Shown in pieces: positions 51,182 to 63,235 of a stretch of DNA of 64,000 nucleotides. Made by a program: the position numbers and the translations under genes. Position 1 is the first letter of the stretch; each line of letters begins with the position of its first letter. A model generated the notes under the pieces. That model did no database searches and had not been told where the DNA came from. It saw only the letters and a list, made by a program, of their open reading frames with translations. The stretch is from Ephemerocybe angulata. Lineage: Eukaryota > Basidiomycota > Agaricomycetes > Agaricales > Psathyrellaceae. Where the stretch lies: NCBI GenBank assembly GCA_013368325.1, contig JAACJK010000065.1, positions 62,001 through 126,000 on the forward strand. The letters run 5' to 3'.

Positions 51182-53161
51182 TCAAGTCTTCGAGAGCGGT
51201 CGTCGCCGTGCCCGAAGTACCTCGGCCACTTGATTGGTAGCCGCCGGTGATGAGAACGAGTTCCAGGAGGTCCCGGAAGACGTCGACGATAGGCGGGACA
51301 CCCCAGATCCAGAAGGACCTGGACGGTACGACGCAGGCGACAGCCTGTCGTCCTGAGAACCCTTCCGTACGCTCCTTTTCCACCGCTCGTGCAGGCCCCG
51401 AGGTGGCGACGACGAGGTGATAGTTCTAGTGCTATTAGACGGCTCCAGCAGACGATGGCCGTTTTGAGAAGACGGGACGAAGTCAGGCTGGGCCCGGAAG
51501 TGATGGGATATTTCCGCTTTCATCAGAGCGGGCTGCGGTATATGAGACGCCACGAGCGGGACGCTGCTAGACGAATCGGACCTGTAAAGGGACGAAGGTG
51601 CTCGCGCGAGGGAGCCGGACCTTTCCTTCGAAGGCGAGATATGGAGGTGGACGACCCCGGTGCCATCAGCAATTTCTTCCAGAGTCCAGGGCATGTTCGA
51701 CTCCGTGGACATGTTTGGTGAGTGAATGCCGCCGTAGTGCTGTCCATTGCCGCCCCCCATGGACATATCAGAAGGACTGTCAGGTAAGGTATCCTTCCGC
51801 GATGTGCCTCGACTCGAAGGTTTCGGAAGAGCCATGCCACTGGCAGGGGCCTCCCCGTCCGCATTGAAGGTGGCGATATTGGCTGCCACGGCATTGAACG
51901 CAGTGACTAGATTAGAGGTGATAGATCCTGCCCATCCGTCAGCCTTTCCCTGCCGCGCGCCAGGATTGGGACCGGGAGAAAGGTCAGACGGGCCGGGATG
52001 CTCCCAGCTTTCCTTGACGGGCCTGCTCGCACGCCGCAGACGTTCTGCCATCGACCGAGGAGGCGGAGGAGGCGGAGGAGCAGGCTCTGGATTATTGTTG
52101 GTCCATGGTAGGTCTAGGGCGTTGCCATCCAACCTTAGGTATCGAGGCACGACGACGTCCTCTCGTGGCGTACCGAGGTCGTATTCGCATCCCACTTCAT
52201 CAGGTCGAGGAGCCTGAGCCTGAGGGGAAAGGTTGCTGGAAACCAAGTGCGAAGGAAGCTGCCGTCGAATTGTCGGTTTACGCGTGTGTGGCGGATAATT
52301 GGCGTCCATGGTTCTAGCTCCGACTCCATCGGAAGAGAGTTGGTGGTTGGGTATATGGCGTCCGTAAAGAAAGTCAAGAACATTTCCGTATCCATCGCTT
52401 GAATGAGGTTCTCCAACATCGTGGTCAGCGTAACTCCACCGACGTGTAAATGACCGGGTACTGTCGGCCCTCCTTGAATCCGACTGTGGCTCAGAACCCG
52501 CGCTCCAATCGGCGTTGCTCTTGCTCCCCGCTTCCAACCGACTGAAACTTTCCGCGTCTTGCTGTGCCCATGGAGGTGCAGAGACGCTGTTACGGCCACG
52601 GCGTCTGTACCACGTTCGAATGCACCAGGCAATTAAAGCAATGAGGATGGCGAAGGCAACGATGCTTCCTAAAGCAATCCCTACATATACAGGAGGCTCG
52701 AGGCTTGCCAGATTTGATCCCGAGGTCGAGACGCCTCCAGTCTTTTGAGAGTGGGAAGGGCCGGATGAGGTCGCCGAGGAGTATTGGGGTGTAGAGGAGG
52801 GCTGGACGGCTAAAGGCGATGGAGTGGAGCTGGCTAGAGTAGTTGATATCGAGGAAGGCCCTGCAAGCGAGCTAGAAGAGGCCTCGCTGAAGCCATCGGA
52901 AGTTTCGGTCCGCGAGAGGTCTGACGATGGGGAGGATGAGCGGGATTCTTCTTGCGTCGTATGCGATGGAGTCAGTGTAGTGAGATAGCCCGAGGGGTAT
53001 GCGACAACGGTGACGGTTTCGATAGTTCCTCCACTTGCTGGCTTCAGGTCGTCGGCTTGTTGCCAGGGTATAGGTCGATTATCCGATAGCTGGAACAAGA
53101 TTCCAGGTAGATTTGCGGGGCCATGCCCTATGTTCAAGTTGTGGGGTTGCAGAGCATCCAT
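51182..53161 (-). CDS. Single-pass membrane protein with Ser/Thr-rich outer domain
   Basis: One uninterrupted frame of 659 codons, starting MDALQPHNLNIGHGPANLPG. Residues about 60-160 are dominated by Ser and Thr (SSPSSDLSRTETSDGFSEAS, TLASSTPSPLAVQPSSTPQY), typical of a heavily O-glycosylated stalk. A single helix follows (VYVGIALGSIVAFAILIALI, about 163-182), then AWCIRTWYRRRGRNSV, a basic stop-transfer. The roughly 480-residue cytosolic tail is Pro/Ser-rich with a PAPPPPPPPRS run and no recognised domain. The layout resembles fungal wall-stress or SKG6-like sensors, but a signal peptide is missing from this start; an upstream exon might supply it. Role as a sensor is inference from layout only. 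Confidence 0.7.
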   Translation of the reverse strand: MDALQPHNLNIGHGPANLPGILFQLSDNRPIPWQQADDLKPASGGTIETVTVVAYPSGYLTTLTPSHTTQEESRSSSPSSDLSRTETSDGFSEASSSSLAGPSSISTTLASSTPSPLAVQPSSTPQYSSATSSGPSHSQKTGGVSTSGSNLASLEPPVYVGIALGSIVAFAILIALIAWCIRTWYRRRGRNSVSAPPWAQQDAESFSRLEAGSKSNADWSAGSEPQSDSRRADSTRSFTRRWSYADHDVGEPHSSDGYGNVLDFLYGRHIPNHQLSSDGVGARTMDANYPPHTRKPTIRRQLPSHLVSSNLSPQAQAPRPDEVGCEYDLGTPREDVVVPRYLRLDGNALDLPWTNNNPEPAPPPPPPPRSMAERLRRASRPVKESWEHPGPSDLSPGPNPGARQGKADGWAGSITSNLVTAFNAVAANIATFNADGEAPASGMALPKPSSRGTSRKDTLPDSPSDMSMGGGNGQHYGGIHSPNMSTESNMPWTLEEIADGTGVVHLHISPSKERSGSLARAPSSLYRSDSSSSVPLVASHIPQPALMKAEISHHFRAQPDFVPSSQNGHRLLEPSNSTRTITSSSPPRGLHERWKRSVRKGSQDDRLSPASYRPGPSGSGVSRLSSTSSGTSWNSFSSPAATNQVAEVLRARRRPLSKT

Positions 53162-55380
53162 GGGCCGTCATGGTTGACAGCCATTCCCAGTCCATACGAA
53201 GACGATCATAGCGATGTGGCCTGGCTAGTAAAGGGGAGAATCGCCTATGTTTCAAGCTTCCGATGTTTTCCCATTGCAGGGCCTCTGCTGGTTTAAAAAT
53301 CGCCGGACAGGAGCGATATTTGACGGCTCGGAGAGGGTTGCGACTCGGTACTGAGTAACTGGGACCAACGGGCCGGCATTTCTGTGGCGACGGCGTGATG
53401 GAAAGTCTGCACTGTGTAGGAAAAAAACACATCCATAGCGCGTGAAGTTTGTGAATGCTGATCAGTGTCCTTTACCGCCTTCGGTCAGAATGTAGCCCAC
53501 AGAGATGTCTACTGAGATGGTGAAACGGGACTCAACATTTGTTGAACCTGAAAAGCGAGATCATTGTCAAGGCCATAGCTTTTGATTCTAACACGCGCAA
53601 TATCCGACGGCAGCCGCTGCCGGATCGCTTTCTCGGAATGCGATCAAACTTTGCAGCCCTACATTGACTCCCACCAACACACACAGCACAGACAGTTCGC
53701 TTGTACAGCACCGGGCAATATGAAATCGGGGAAAACATTGTACAAGATAGTCCCAACATTCTTACCCCCATACTTTCAAAAAAGCACCCCATGTTCTACA
53801 ACGAAGGATAAGAAAAGGCCTCGAGGTCGAAAGCTCAGAATTGCTGTGAAGAATTTCCGCTATGTTGGAGGCGCCCATGCGTGACACTTCGCTCGAGTCA
53901 ACTGCCCAGAAATTCATTTACTTCAACAGGCCCCGAGATTTTCGTTGTCCACAGCCTTTAGCGCCAACAAGACGCCGACTGTAACACGCGTCCTGTAGGT
54001 CCTGGATGGCGCAAACCTGCAAGGAGTACATTACGATTTATCTTAACGCCCGTCTCAGGCCTTTCCTTGTATTATCGGGATTGAGGGATCCCAACAGTCG
54101 CCTGTACATACATTACTAGCCAACATTTCTTTTTTGGAAACCTAGTAGCTATTTCAGTCAAGATCGAGTCAACAACGTGGTCCTGGTAACGGGGAAGGTC
54201 ATCCCGTGATATTCAGAAAAGGCTTCAAAACGCTGGAGCAGCTTGTAGTCATTGATGAATGTGTCGAGAAAGGTCCTTGTTTGAACATTCCGACACACCC
54301 CACATTCAAGTGGAGCTTGGTATACCCAATATCGATCGAGCGGAACGCTTGCGGGCCCTTGTGGGCGCAAATGATGCATCACCGCCATTCCGTCCTCTCT
54401 GACACCCGAGCCAATTATGGAGTATTCCCTACCGATCCCGGTGCGGGCGTTCGATCTCGGTGACTCCTTCAGGCCGGCAGATATTATGCACCGATTTTTT
54501 ATAGTAGGGCTTGCGCGTAGTGTGTGCTCGGTGTGTGCAGAGACACTGAGTGTGGTGTGGGCGCGTCCGGGCGCTAGTGCTTTGATATTATCACGAACAA
54601 CCCTGATCCGAGGGCTGGAGAGCGCCAATATAGGTCTTCCGTCATGACAGCTCGTATTGTTATCCTCTGCTGTGTTTGCTTGGTTTCTCTCTACGCAGTT
54701 TCCGGTGCCCACGACAATTTGAATCCATAGAAGGTCATCATAAGTCACGTGCAGAACACTCATCTTCCACAATGATCGGAAGTTAGAATCGGCAGCGACA
54801 CGCAACTTGTCCTCCATCTAAGGCTGTACAGAACGCTCACTCTTTGAGTTCACTGCAGTGAAGGATGCGCTGTCGCCATCACTTCCTATCTTCCCCATAG
54901 GATATGATTAGGCGAGTTTCAGACCCAGATATACCCCTTACTGACGGTAGTATCCCCTTGGATCTCTGACATTGCTATTCTCTTCAGCAGGAAAGAGCGA
55001 AGAGTAATCAAGAGACAGAATTATCACTATAGGAAGATGCTGATCAAGGACTCTTGATTACCTTGAGGTACTGACTCAGATCCATCGAAGGAGAACGCCA
55101 TACTAGCCGAATCTGGGCTTGAGTCAGAATGCGTCCGCAGGCCATACTGATCCACGGGCGCGTACCTGCCATGGACTTGTTTCAGCATTATGCTTCCAGA
55201 GAAAAAGGCTATTCAGATATGCCAGAATTGACATGGACGCCGTAGTAGAGATCTACTTTGCAGTACTTCCCGAATCTGACTCGGCTTCCACTCTTCCATC
55301 TGGACCATTTAAAAGGTCGATCTCTGTGCTGTGAGTCCTCTCGTCATACATCCTCTCCACATCTGTCCCTCATCCTCACG
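53162..55380. other. Intergenic region, 2.2 kb
   Basis: A minus frame of 219 codons (54158-54817, starting MEDKLRVAADSNFRSLWKMS) is the longest here; it has mixed composition but no recognisable domain, and short plus frames overlap it. Nothing else is supported. The last 200 bases probably hold the promoter of the adenylate-forming enzyme. Confidence 0.4.
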
Positions 55381-57199
55381 ATGATCAAATCTCATCTTCA
55401 GGTCTACCAAAGTAGCACATCGCGCTACTCGAGCTCTCCTCTCTTCAGAGTTCCTGAAGTATGCTCTTCCACCGGTAACGTCCAAGAGTGGACGGCAATC
55501 ACCTACCAGCAGTTCTCGGACGACGTCGAACGTTATGCTCGATACTGGTCAAAGGTGCTCCGCGAAAGGGGCATCCCAAGACGATCTGTTATTGGCCTGT
55601 GGTACGTCCCTCTCAAGATCCACTTCGCATTTGAACTAACGGAGCTTACCAGGCTGAGTGGCTTGACATATATTGACTGTATACACATCTACGGCATGTC
55701 GAGAGCAGGATACACCCCTCAGATGTTCAGCCTTCGCCTTCCCAATCCCGATGTCGTCTACGAGCTTCTTCGCAAGGCCGATGCCAAGGCGCTTGTCTAC
55801 GATTCCTGCTTCGAGTCTGTACTCTCTGGCTGCTCAATACCTGCTTATCAGGCGCTCAAGACCCGGAATATTGAATCTGTCCATGAAGAGCTAGAAGAAA
55901 TTGGCCCTGTCCAAAACGAGAACGACGCCGCATTCATCTTCCACACCAGTGGGTCCACGTCAGGAAGCCCAAAGCTTGTGCCATGCAGCTACCGCTGGCT
56001 GAACACCGTGGTCCAAAAGTCGAATTTCCTGACCAGACCTCGGAATCCTGACCGCCAGGACGTTACCGTCTTCATGTACGTACTCGCTTTCCCCTCTCTT
56101 TGGCCTAGTCTAAACTATATCCAACAGTGGAAGCATGAGCCACATCGCACAGACATTCAGTGAGTAGTGTTAATTGTCTGATTGCCGCTCCAGTCTAATC
56201 CGCCCCCTTCTTCTCAGTGTTCCTTGGAACCTTGCAACATGGCTCTTGTGTCATCCAACCAACCAAGATGCCTTACACCTCCGAGGAACTGATCGACATG
56301 ATCCATCGGTGTGGGCTTAACCGCCTCAACGCTTTCGGGTCATGGCTTGGGATGCACCTCAAGAACTCACGGCAAGACCCCAAGCTACTCTCCCTCCTCA
56401 TCGGCCTCGACGACGTCCTCTACAGTGGGTTGGCTATTTCCCGAGAGGAGGAGCAGTGGGCGATTAAGAACGGGATCCGCATAAGGGTAAGCTTTCCGGC
56501 TCTACTTAATTGTGCTCCATAATTAATCTGCTTCTTCAGAATCTATTCGGCAGCACAGAAGTCGGGGGGATGTTGATCTCCGGAGGGCATGAAAAAAATC
56601 CAGCCTTGCTCCAGAGGCTCCCAGGAGTCGCCTATGAGTTCGTCCCCATTTCCAGTGGCAACACCGAGGTCGTGCATCAGTCTTCCGCCGCTCTCTACGA
56701 GCTCGTCATCCTCGCACACTCCCCCGACTGCCCAGACGTGTCACTAAGGGGCGCCGACGGGCATCTCCACACGGGGGACCTGTTCCAGGAAGTCACCCCA
56801 GGGTGGTACGTTTCTCGAGGCCGGGACGACGACTGGATCAAGTCCGAGACTAGTCTCCGATGCGACACCAAGGCGATCGAGGACAATGCCCGCGCGATGT
56901 GCGGGGGCCTCATCGCTGAGTGCGTGGTCGTAGGTTCTGGACGCCCCTCCCCTGTGATGTTCATCGAGCCGACGGGTGCCGACATGGACCACGATAAACT
57001 CAAGAAAGAGATCATCCGAAAGACGCGCCAGTTCCACAGCAGACGCTACCTACACGAGCGCATAACCTCCCCTAACATGGTCGTCGTCGTTCCCCGTGGC
57101 ACCCTTCCTCGGACGGCGACCAAGGGCAACATCCGACGAAAGGCAGTCGAAGAAGCTTTCGCATCTGACTTGGACCGCATCTTCGGACGCTCAATATGA
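55381..57199 (+). CDS. Stand-alone adenylate-forming enzyme (NRPS-like A domain)
   Basis: Starts MIKSHLQVYQSSTSRYSSSP at 55381. Core motifs in order: HIYGMSRAGYTPQMFSLR, FIFHTSGSTSGSPKLV (the phosphate-binding P-loop-like A3 motif), LFGSTEVGGMLISGG (A5), LHTGDLF (A7), SRGRDDDWIKSET (A8) and PRTATKGNIRRKAVEEAF (A10, with the conserved Lys). These define the ANL superfamily, which activates a carboxylic acid as acyl-AMP. There is no carrier-protein, thioesterase or reductase domain after the A domain, as the frame ends FGRSI at 57197. Four or so short introns fit. In basidiomycetes, related A domains are fused to a reductase or occur alone; the substrate cannot be read from the sequence. Confidence 0.85.
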
Positions 57200-57760
57200 G
57201 CCTGGACACACACGGACTCCGTTCTTCATTCATCATCCCCATCTCTGCCACTCTGAGCCACAGCAATATTTAACTCTAAAGTAACCTTATTTTTCCATAG
57301 CATCGTCCAGCCTAGTCCTACGTTACTATATCACCTAATCCTTGCATTCTTACCTTTACAATCGGCCGACCTTTTGACGGCATTGATTAATACCGTTGTA
57401 CCCGCACATTTCCCCATATCCCCCATCCTGCATTCATTCCATCCATTTTGACTGCGTGTAGCAATACCAAATTTCCAACTCATCTCACCGTTGTAGTATA
57501 GGAACGGAGTTTCCACATGTACCTGCAGCGCAGACTAGATACATACCAATGACTTTTCTTGGACCGCCTTACCCACAACGCCCGTAATATTAGGCTGGAA
57601 AGGGTACCGCAGCTTCCTGAAGCGCTAAATGATCAAATGTTTCTGCGCCCACATCGAGCGCTCAAATGGCGGTCTCCGAAACAAATCAGGAATGTCTATA
57701 TCAATTTATCATACCAGAAAGCCCGTTCTAAGTGAGTAGCGGTGTTAACATCATCTAGGA
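57200..57760. other. Intergenic region
   Basis: Tail-to-tail spacer between the A-domain gene and TDP1; no gene seen. Confidence 0.5.
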
Positions 57761-60310
57761 TTACTGGTGATACACAGATTCTTCCTGCATCTGCAATGTG
57801 GTTGGAGATGATTGTTAATGAACGGTTGATCGCACGTCGCAGCATTAGAGATGCACTTACCCAAGGCTCGTCCTTCTGGGCCACGTACTTCTTCGGAGGT
57901 CGCTGGAAGCAAGCAATCTTGTTTGCCTCCGCTTCGTCTTTCACCGGGAAAACGATTCCAACTTCGTAGTTCGATATCTACACCAATCGTCAGACCAGAT
58001 GGCGAAAGAACACTGGGCCGCACTTACATTCAGTATTGGAGTGAAACCAGTTCCAGACATTGTTCCCCAAGCAGATGGCGTAAAATTATGAGAGCCAACA
58101 TAAATCCATCCAACACCGGGTGTAACCTCTTGGATGTCATCATCGACTTCATCCTCAGAATCCGAGGGCACATAGTTTCGAGACTTCTTTGCCGTGTACG
58201 CGTTGTCCTGGAGCATACCTGTAATCATCTGGAAAGACCACAGGTAAGACAGGGAGTCCCAGGTGCCTGGTGGAAATTTCACCTTCGAATGCATCAACGC
58301 AGGTCCAGCTTTGCTCTTCGAGTCGTAGAAATTCTCTCTAGGGAAGTTCTTCGCACTCCACTGCTTTCTTCTGCAGAAAATAGTTCCGCCACCCTACGAA
58401 CCGGTCGAGTATAGTTGTCAGTCGATACGTCCACTCCGGCGATCTCAAATAACACGTACAATTTCGCCTGCAGCAGACTCTTGAACGGTTTTCTTCGTTG
58501 GAAACACGACCTTAATGGGTGGATACGGAAGTTTCTCTCGCCGTGCCTTTGGTTCCTTGAGCCAATCCTCGGCAGACTCGCCCCGGGCTGACCAATGAAA
58601 TTCGTTCAGCCATTGAGTGGTATAGTTACCCAGACTCGACCCCTAAAAAGGATGTGAGCGAATCACTTGACCACTGCAGTCGGAGCATTACCTGGCATTC
58701 AAGTGTTAGGGTTTTGGCTCTGGGCCCTTTCCCCGTCCTCATGCCCATCTTACGGACAGCCATCATCAAAGCGGGATGACCAGTCCTACAAGTACGGTCA
58801 GCTTGGTATTAATGGCATATTAATGGCCGAAGCATGGTCTCGTACTTTATGACGGTAGGCCAACCTTCGTGCTTTCCAGCTATCGATGCGATAAGATGCA
58901 CCTTCACGAGGGACCAATCCCATCTCTGTCGAAGCTCGTCTACATGCTTGATAGGAAGGTTGGGGTGCTAAGGTAGATCAGCGCAAGCGGTTACTTTCAT
59001 CCGGGAAGGGGCCTTACATTGTCGTTAATCATCGTTTTTAGTGCTGGGGAAACGTTGATTGAGTGAAGCATCCGCTGAAGGGCTGCTGGGAAATCGTCAG
59101 CCTTTGGGTCATGGGGGATCGCCGCCCGCCTCAAGGGAACATCCTGTAGCCACACAGACTACAGTTGGATGGAGGATCAGTGCCAAAGTAGCCAGTCAAG
59201 GAGGATAACTGCGTTACGTTTTCCATGTCGCGCCAATCATACGCGATCAGGTTCGCTGTCGATATGACGACTCGTAGTCTTCCAGTCTTGTAGAAAAGCT
59301 AGGAGAATCGGAGGTCAGGCGAGTCAAAGCCACAGATAGCAAACCTACGAGCATGAACTACCCAATTAAAGAGTCAGAATTGGGAAATGTATAGCGCTTT
59401 GGTATCTCACCTTCATGTGCTGACACCCAAAGCCGTTACGCAAAGGCGGCGTCGTCTTGATCCAGTGAGGAAGAATGTTCTTTATGCTTGCCTGCCCGTT
59501 TGCATCAGGTTGAGCAACCACGATAACGGGTACTGAGGGGTTGAAGAACTCGTATAACCACGGTACATCCAGGGCGTACGAGGAGACAATAGCGAACGCC
59601 AGTTCTGATTTCTAAACGAAGAAAGAAAGGTAAACAAAGTATCGATATTGAAGAAGCCTGTTCTACCTGTCCTAGAACTTGGGTTAGACGGAAGGTAGGT
59701 AGACCATCTCCACGAGGCTCCGCATACTGGGTGGCGGTCTGCCGGAGCTCGCCATTCCAGAAAATCTGATCTTCTGGGAGAGACGCTTTGGAGCTGCTTG
59801 CTTCTTGAGTCAGTTTGCCAGTGAAGCTCGAGGAGGCCAAGTGGCGCCGCTTGGCCGGACGTTCATCCTCGTCTTCACTTTCTTCTGCATCGGTATCTTC
59901 AGCCTCAGATGCAGAGGGCTTGGTGGCTGTATTGATTTTGCCTTGTTGTCTCCTTTGCCGCTCCAACCTTTCCCTTTCTAACTGAGCTCTTTGTGCGAGA
60001 AACGAAGAAGCCCCTCCATTCGAGGAACTCGCAGCTGGTGGCTGAGTTGGAGGGGTGTCAGACGCGTTAGTCGAGGACTTCGCAGCTTCAGCCTTCGATT
60101 CCTCCATCGCTCTCCTGAGCTGTGCCTGGAACTCAGCGTCCTCACCGCCGCTCTCGGCTTGCTCATCGTCACTGTCATCAATCGTGATAACTTCTGGTCT
60201 TTTCTCCTTATGATCTTGGAGGCTCAAAGCAATAGCTCTGTGTTTTAGTCAGTATACATCCAGGGACTCATAGATGTGAGGACTTGCCGCGCCAAATCTT
60301 CGTCGTCCAT
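57761..60310 (-). CDS. TDP1: Tyrosyl-DNA phosphodiesterase 1 with N-terminal ubiquitin-interacting motif
   Basis: The enzyme removes topoisomerase I peptides from DNA 3' ends in the nucleus through two HxK(x)nN motifs. From ATG 60310: exon 1 (23 nt) joins across a GC-AG intron (60287-60238, donor GCAAGT) to give MDDEDLARAIALSLQDHKEK, a UIM-like helix; a second UIM-like FQAQLRRAMEESKAE follows. The catalytic part has IFWNGELRQTATQYAE, NGFGCQHMK with FYKTGRLRVVISTANLI (first H-K-N motif), MENTVWLQDVPLRR, HSKVKFPPGTWDSLSYLW (second HxK) and GWIYVGSHNFTPSAWGTM (second N). The end is PKKYVAQKDEPW plus MQEESVYHQ. Many short introns are needed; one stretch near 58640-58860 was not fully resolved. 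Both active-site motifs look intact. Confidence 0.9.
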
Positions 60311-60898
60311 ATCGTCAAGGTCGTGGTTTAAGCACAAGTCACAGACGGCGCGTCCGAATCGTCACTTTCCAATAGGGGTTGTGACTAAGAGCCACGTGCC
60401 TGCCTGCTCCTGTGACACATGTCACTCTAGGAAGCGCCCAGCGATTTTCCAAGCGCCCAAGTTTTCTTTCCCGTCTCACCCGCCAACTTTGAACGGATCT
60501 CTGGGAAAAGATCTGAAAGCAACCTTCAGCATGTAATGTTTCAGATATCGAGGATTTCTGTTCGATTCCGTTTCCCGAGCGCGCCTGAGGGTCCACTCAA
60601 CCCGGAGAATTTGCCATATGACAGCTAGACCTGCGAAGACCATACCGCCCTGGCTTCCACCCCCCATACACTTCGGTGCTCTCAGGTAAATACGTCCTCC
60701 CAACCTCCCAGAGGACCTCAAGCCCAGAAGCATGAATAACCTGGGACCCGAAATATCGGGCCCGACTCTTTGAATCACGGCACATTCCTGCCGATGATGG
60801 ACCAGAGCCATGGTAACCGTTACGCGTGGATCAGAAACGCCCGCATACTGGTTTCTTTCCTTCTACCACCTCCATGCACCCGCAGCGTGCTGGCTCAT
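60311..60898. other. Divergent promoter region
   Basis: Between TDP1 (minus) and the F-box gene (plus). An in-frame upstream ATG for the F-box gene occurs at 60770, so part of this may be coding or 5' UTR. Overlapping minus frames (60339-60811) show no motif. Confidence 0.4.
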
Positions 60899-62938
60899 AT
60901 GCAGGACGAGCTCACAACAACCGTGCTCGAAGCATTGAACTCCTTACCACAGGTTAACAAAGCCAACCTGCTATTAGACACAGCACTTTCCCTGATCGAG
61001 GCCGGAAAGTGAGTTGGCAGTTCATTTGAACATTCCTGCTTGAATGGGCGCTCAATTCCGCGGTCAGATATGGGGCGGAGGTCGAGAACTATATTGAGGT
61101 GTACCTCAAGACTCCGAATCTACCAAGAAGAGATATGGCTAGGGCTTTGTTGGCTCGGGGTAACGCGCGGAAAGCTGCTGGTGACAGACTTCTTGTAAAG
61201 GCGAACCTCGGTGAGTCGCAAATGTGATAGATATCGAGGGGCTGACTTACCTGTACCCGAAGACTTCCACGCTGTCTTGCAACACGACCCCTCGAACCGT
61301 GAGGTCCACCAACACTTCAAGCGGAAAACGCAGATCCACCTCCAAAACGAGCCTGCCTCGCAGCGGACGCCGATGGAAGTGTGGGATCGCATTGCGTCCT
61401 ATATACCCCGGTATCACCTCAGGAGCTGGCTATCCGTATCCCCATTCTATCACGAGATAGCGGCGAGACACATATTCCACACCCTGGACATATACTTCGG
61501 GGAAGATCAGGACAACTTGCACCGAGGGCTCGATATCTTTGACCGAGCGAAAGACGACCCTGCTTTCGCAGCGCGAATCAAGTGCTTGAGGATACATTGG
61601 GCATATGAGGAGGACGACATGCTGAATTTGGTTCTTCGTGAGTACCGCTAGGATCCCACTGTTCAATTGACTTATAACCTTGCGTCAGGTATCTTCAAAC
61701 ATGCTCTTCCAGCCTTCAAATCTCTGGAAGACTTTGAATGGATAGGCTATCCAGAGATGCGAGCAGAAATGGTCAAGATCGTACTAGATAGCCATCCACG
61801 CTTACAAAGTCTGGGGATGATAGGCTGGCACTTTGATGCAGTTGGGGTGTCTGGTTTCCACAATCTGCGGAGATTCACATTGCGGGCAGAGGACGACGAC
61901 GGCTTTGCTGATATGGGGGAAGTGCGGACGGTGCTCGACAAAAACGAAGGGACCCTTCGACATCTCATTCTCGGCGCGTACCTCGAACGACAGCATTCCT
62001 GGGACTCTGTATTCCAGTCTCCTACAATCAAGAACCTCACCCACCTCGATCTTGTCGACACTCGGATCTCGCACATCGTTCTTGCCCGTATCGCGCACGC
62101 TCATAACCTTCAAAGCCTTACCCTTCACGGAACCTTTGAAGAACCCGGCCCAGCTTCAGTTGTGTTTAATAGCGATCAGATCATCGACGGACAGCACACC
62201 TTCCTTCCCCATCTCGAGGCATTCAGATTCGTTCTAGTTGGGCATGACGACCACCCCGCCCTTTACCAGGCCGTGACCATGTTTCTCCGAAACCGAAAGA
62301 AACTGCGCAGGCTCGATTTGGGCAGCTGCCCTTGGGACCTCACACACGCCATCCTTCCGAATCTAACTGCTCTAAGGGTTCTTGGAGTAAGAATCGCGAA
62401 CCTCACTGCTCAGGAGGTCGCGTCTTTAGTCGCGGCGATTCCACAGCAGATGGTGGCTATCAATCTCTCGACGGAAGTATCGCAGCGGCCTTTGGTAAGT
62501 CCCGTGTCGGCTAGCTCCAACACCATCTATCTTGTTCCTAACAAAGCCTTTTTGCTCCAGCACGAATATGCTTCACTGTTCTCCAAATTTGGCTCGCTCT
62601 CTTTCCTGCATGTTCAATGTCCCAACCGAAGACGGCCAAAGCCCAACCTGATGAGCGAGAAGGAATTCGAGGTTCAGACTGATTTGTGGATGTCGAGTGC
62701 GCGGAGCATCGCACATTCTATTCCGTCGCTCGACTTTTTAGGCTGGCATGGAGAGCATTTCGTCATTGCTCGCGTGGCAGGCGATGGCAGACTCTGGGCT
62801 GGGAACGTGGATCTCAAGGAGCTACCAACCCGGCGCCGCTTGGACTGTGGCAAGGGCGTGGATCTAGGGAGTGACGATGCCGCGTGGCTGGAAAGGAAGG
62901 ATGTGCCGATGGATTACGAAGCGCCCACTTTGGAGTGA
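60899..62938 (+). CDS. TPR-like/F-box/LRR protein
   Basis: Start MQDELTTTVLEALNSLPQVN at 60899 is chosen because the upstream extension to 60770 looks like untranslated text. Exons: ALSLIEAGK, then YGAEVENYIEVYLKTPNLPR and MARALLARGNARKAAGDRLL, a TPR-like helix pair, then DFHAVLQHDPSNREVHQHFK. The F-box-like part is RTPMEVWDRIASYIPRYHLR with SWLSVSPFYHEIAARHIFHT. LRR-type repeats follow: LVLRIFKHALPAFKSLEDFE, LRHLILGAYLERQHS, IKNLTHLDLVDTRISHIVLA, RKKLRRLDLGSCPWDLTHAI, LRVLGVRIANLTAQEV. It ends DYEAPTLE. F-box proteins are substrate receptors of SCF ubiquitin ligases; the TPR and LRR parts would bind targets. The family is strongly expanded in mushrooms. Confidence 0.8.
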
Positions 62939-63235
62939 GGTGATTGGGGGAGAGGTGGTCGACGCCAGCTACGCTTTGCTGATCTTTACCTTGCCCTGGG
63001 TGGTTTCTACTCGGGTTTCTTGTGATCATAGTTTGTTTTCTTTCTTGATGTTACCCTCATATCTGTGCTTGTATCTCACCGACATACTCATCCTCTTGCA
63101 ATCCCTGTATTTCTAGTCGCATCTCTCACAATCACAATTCATATCTAGACGCAAGTTAAACTCGATACTGGGAAGGATACCTCGCCTCAATTGCAACCTG
63201 CATGCTGCGAGTGCGTATACCCAGGGATCTATGCT
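62939..63235. other. Intergenic region
   Basis: 3' flank of the F-box gene; nothing seen. Confidence 0.5.

Noticed and set aside
54158..54817. 219-codon minus frame
   Set aside because: No recognisable motif, no flanking exons, and opposing frames of similar length; kept only as a note in the intergenic entry.
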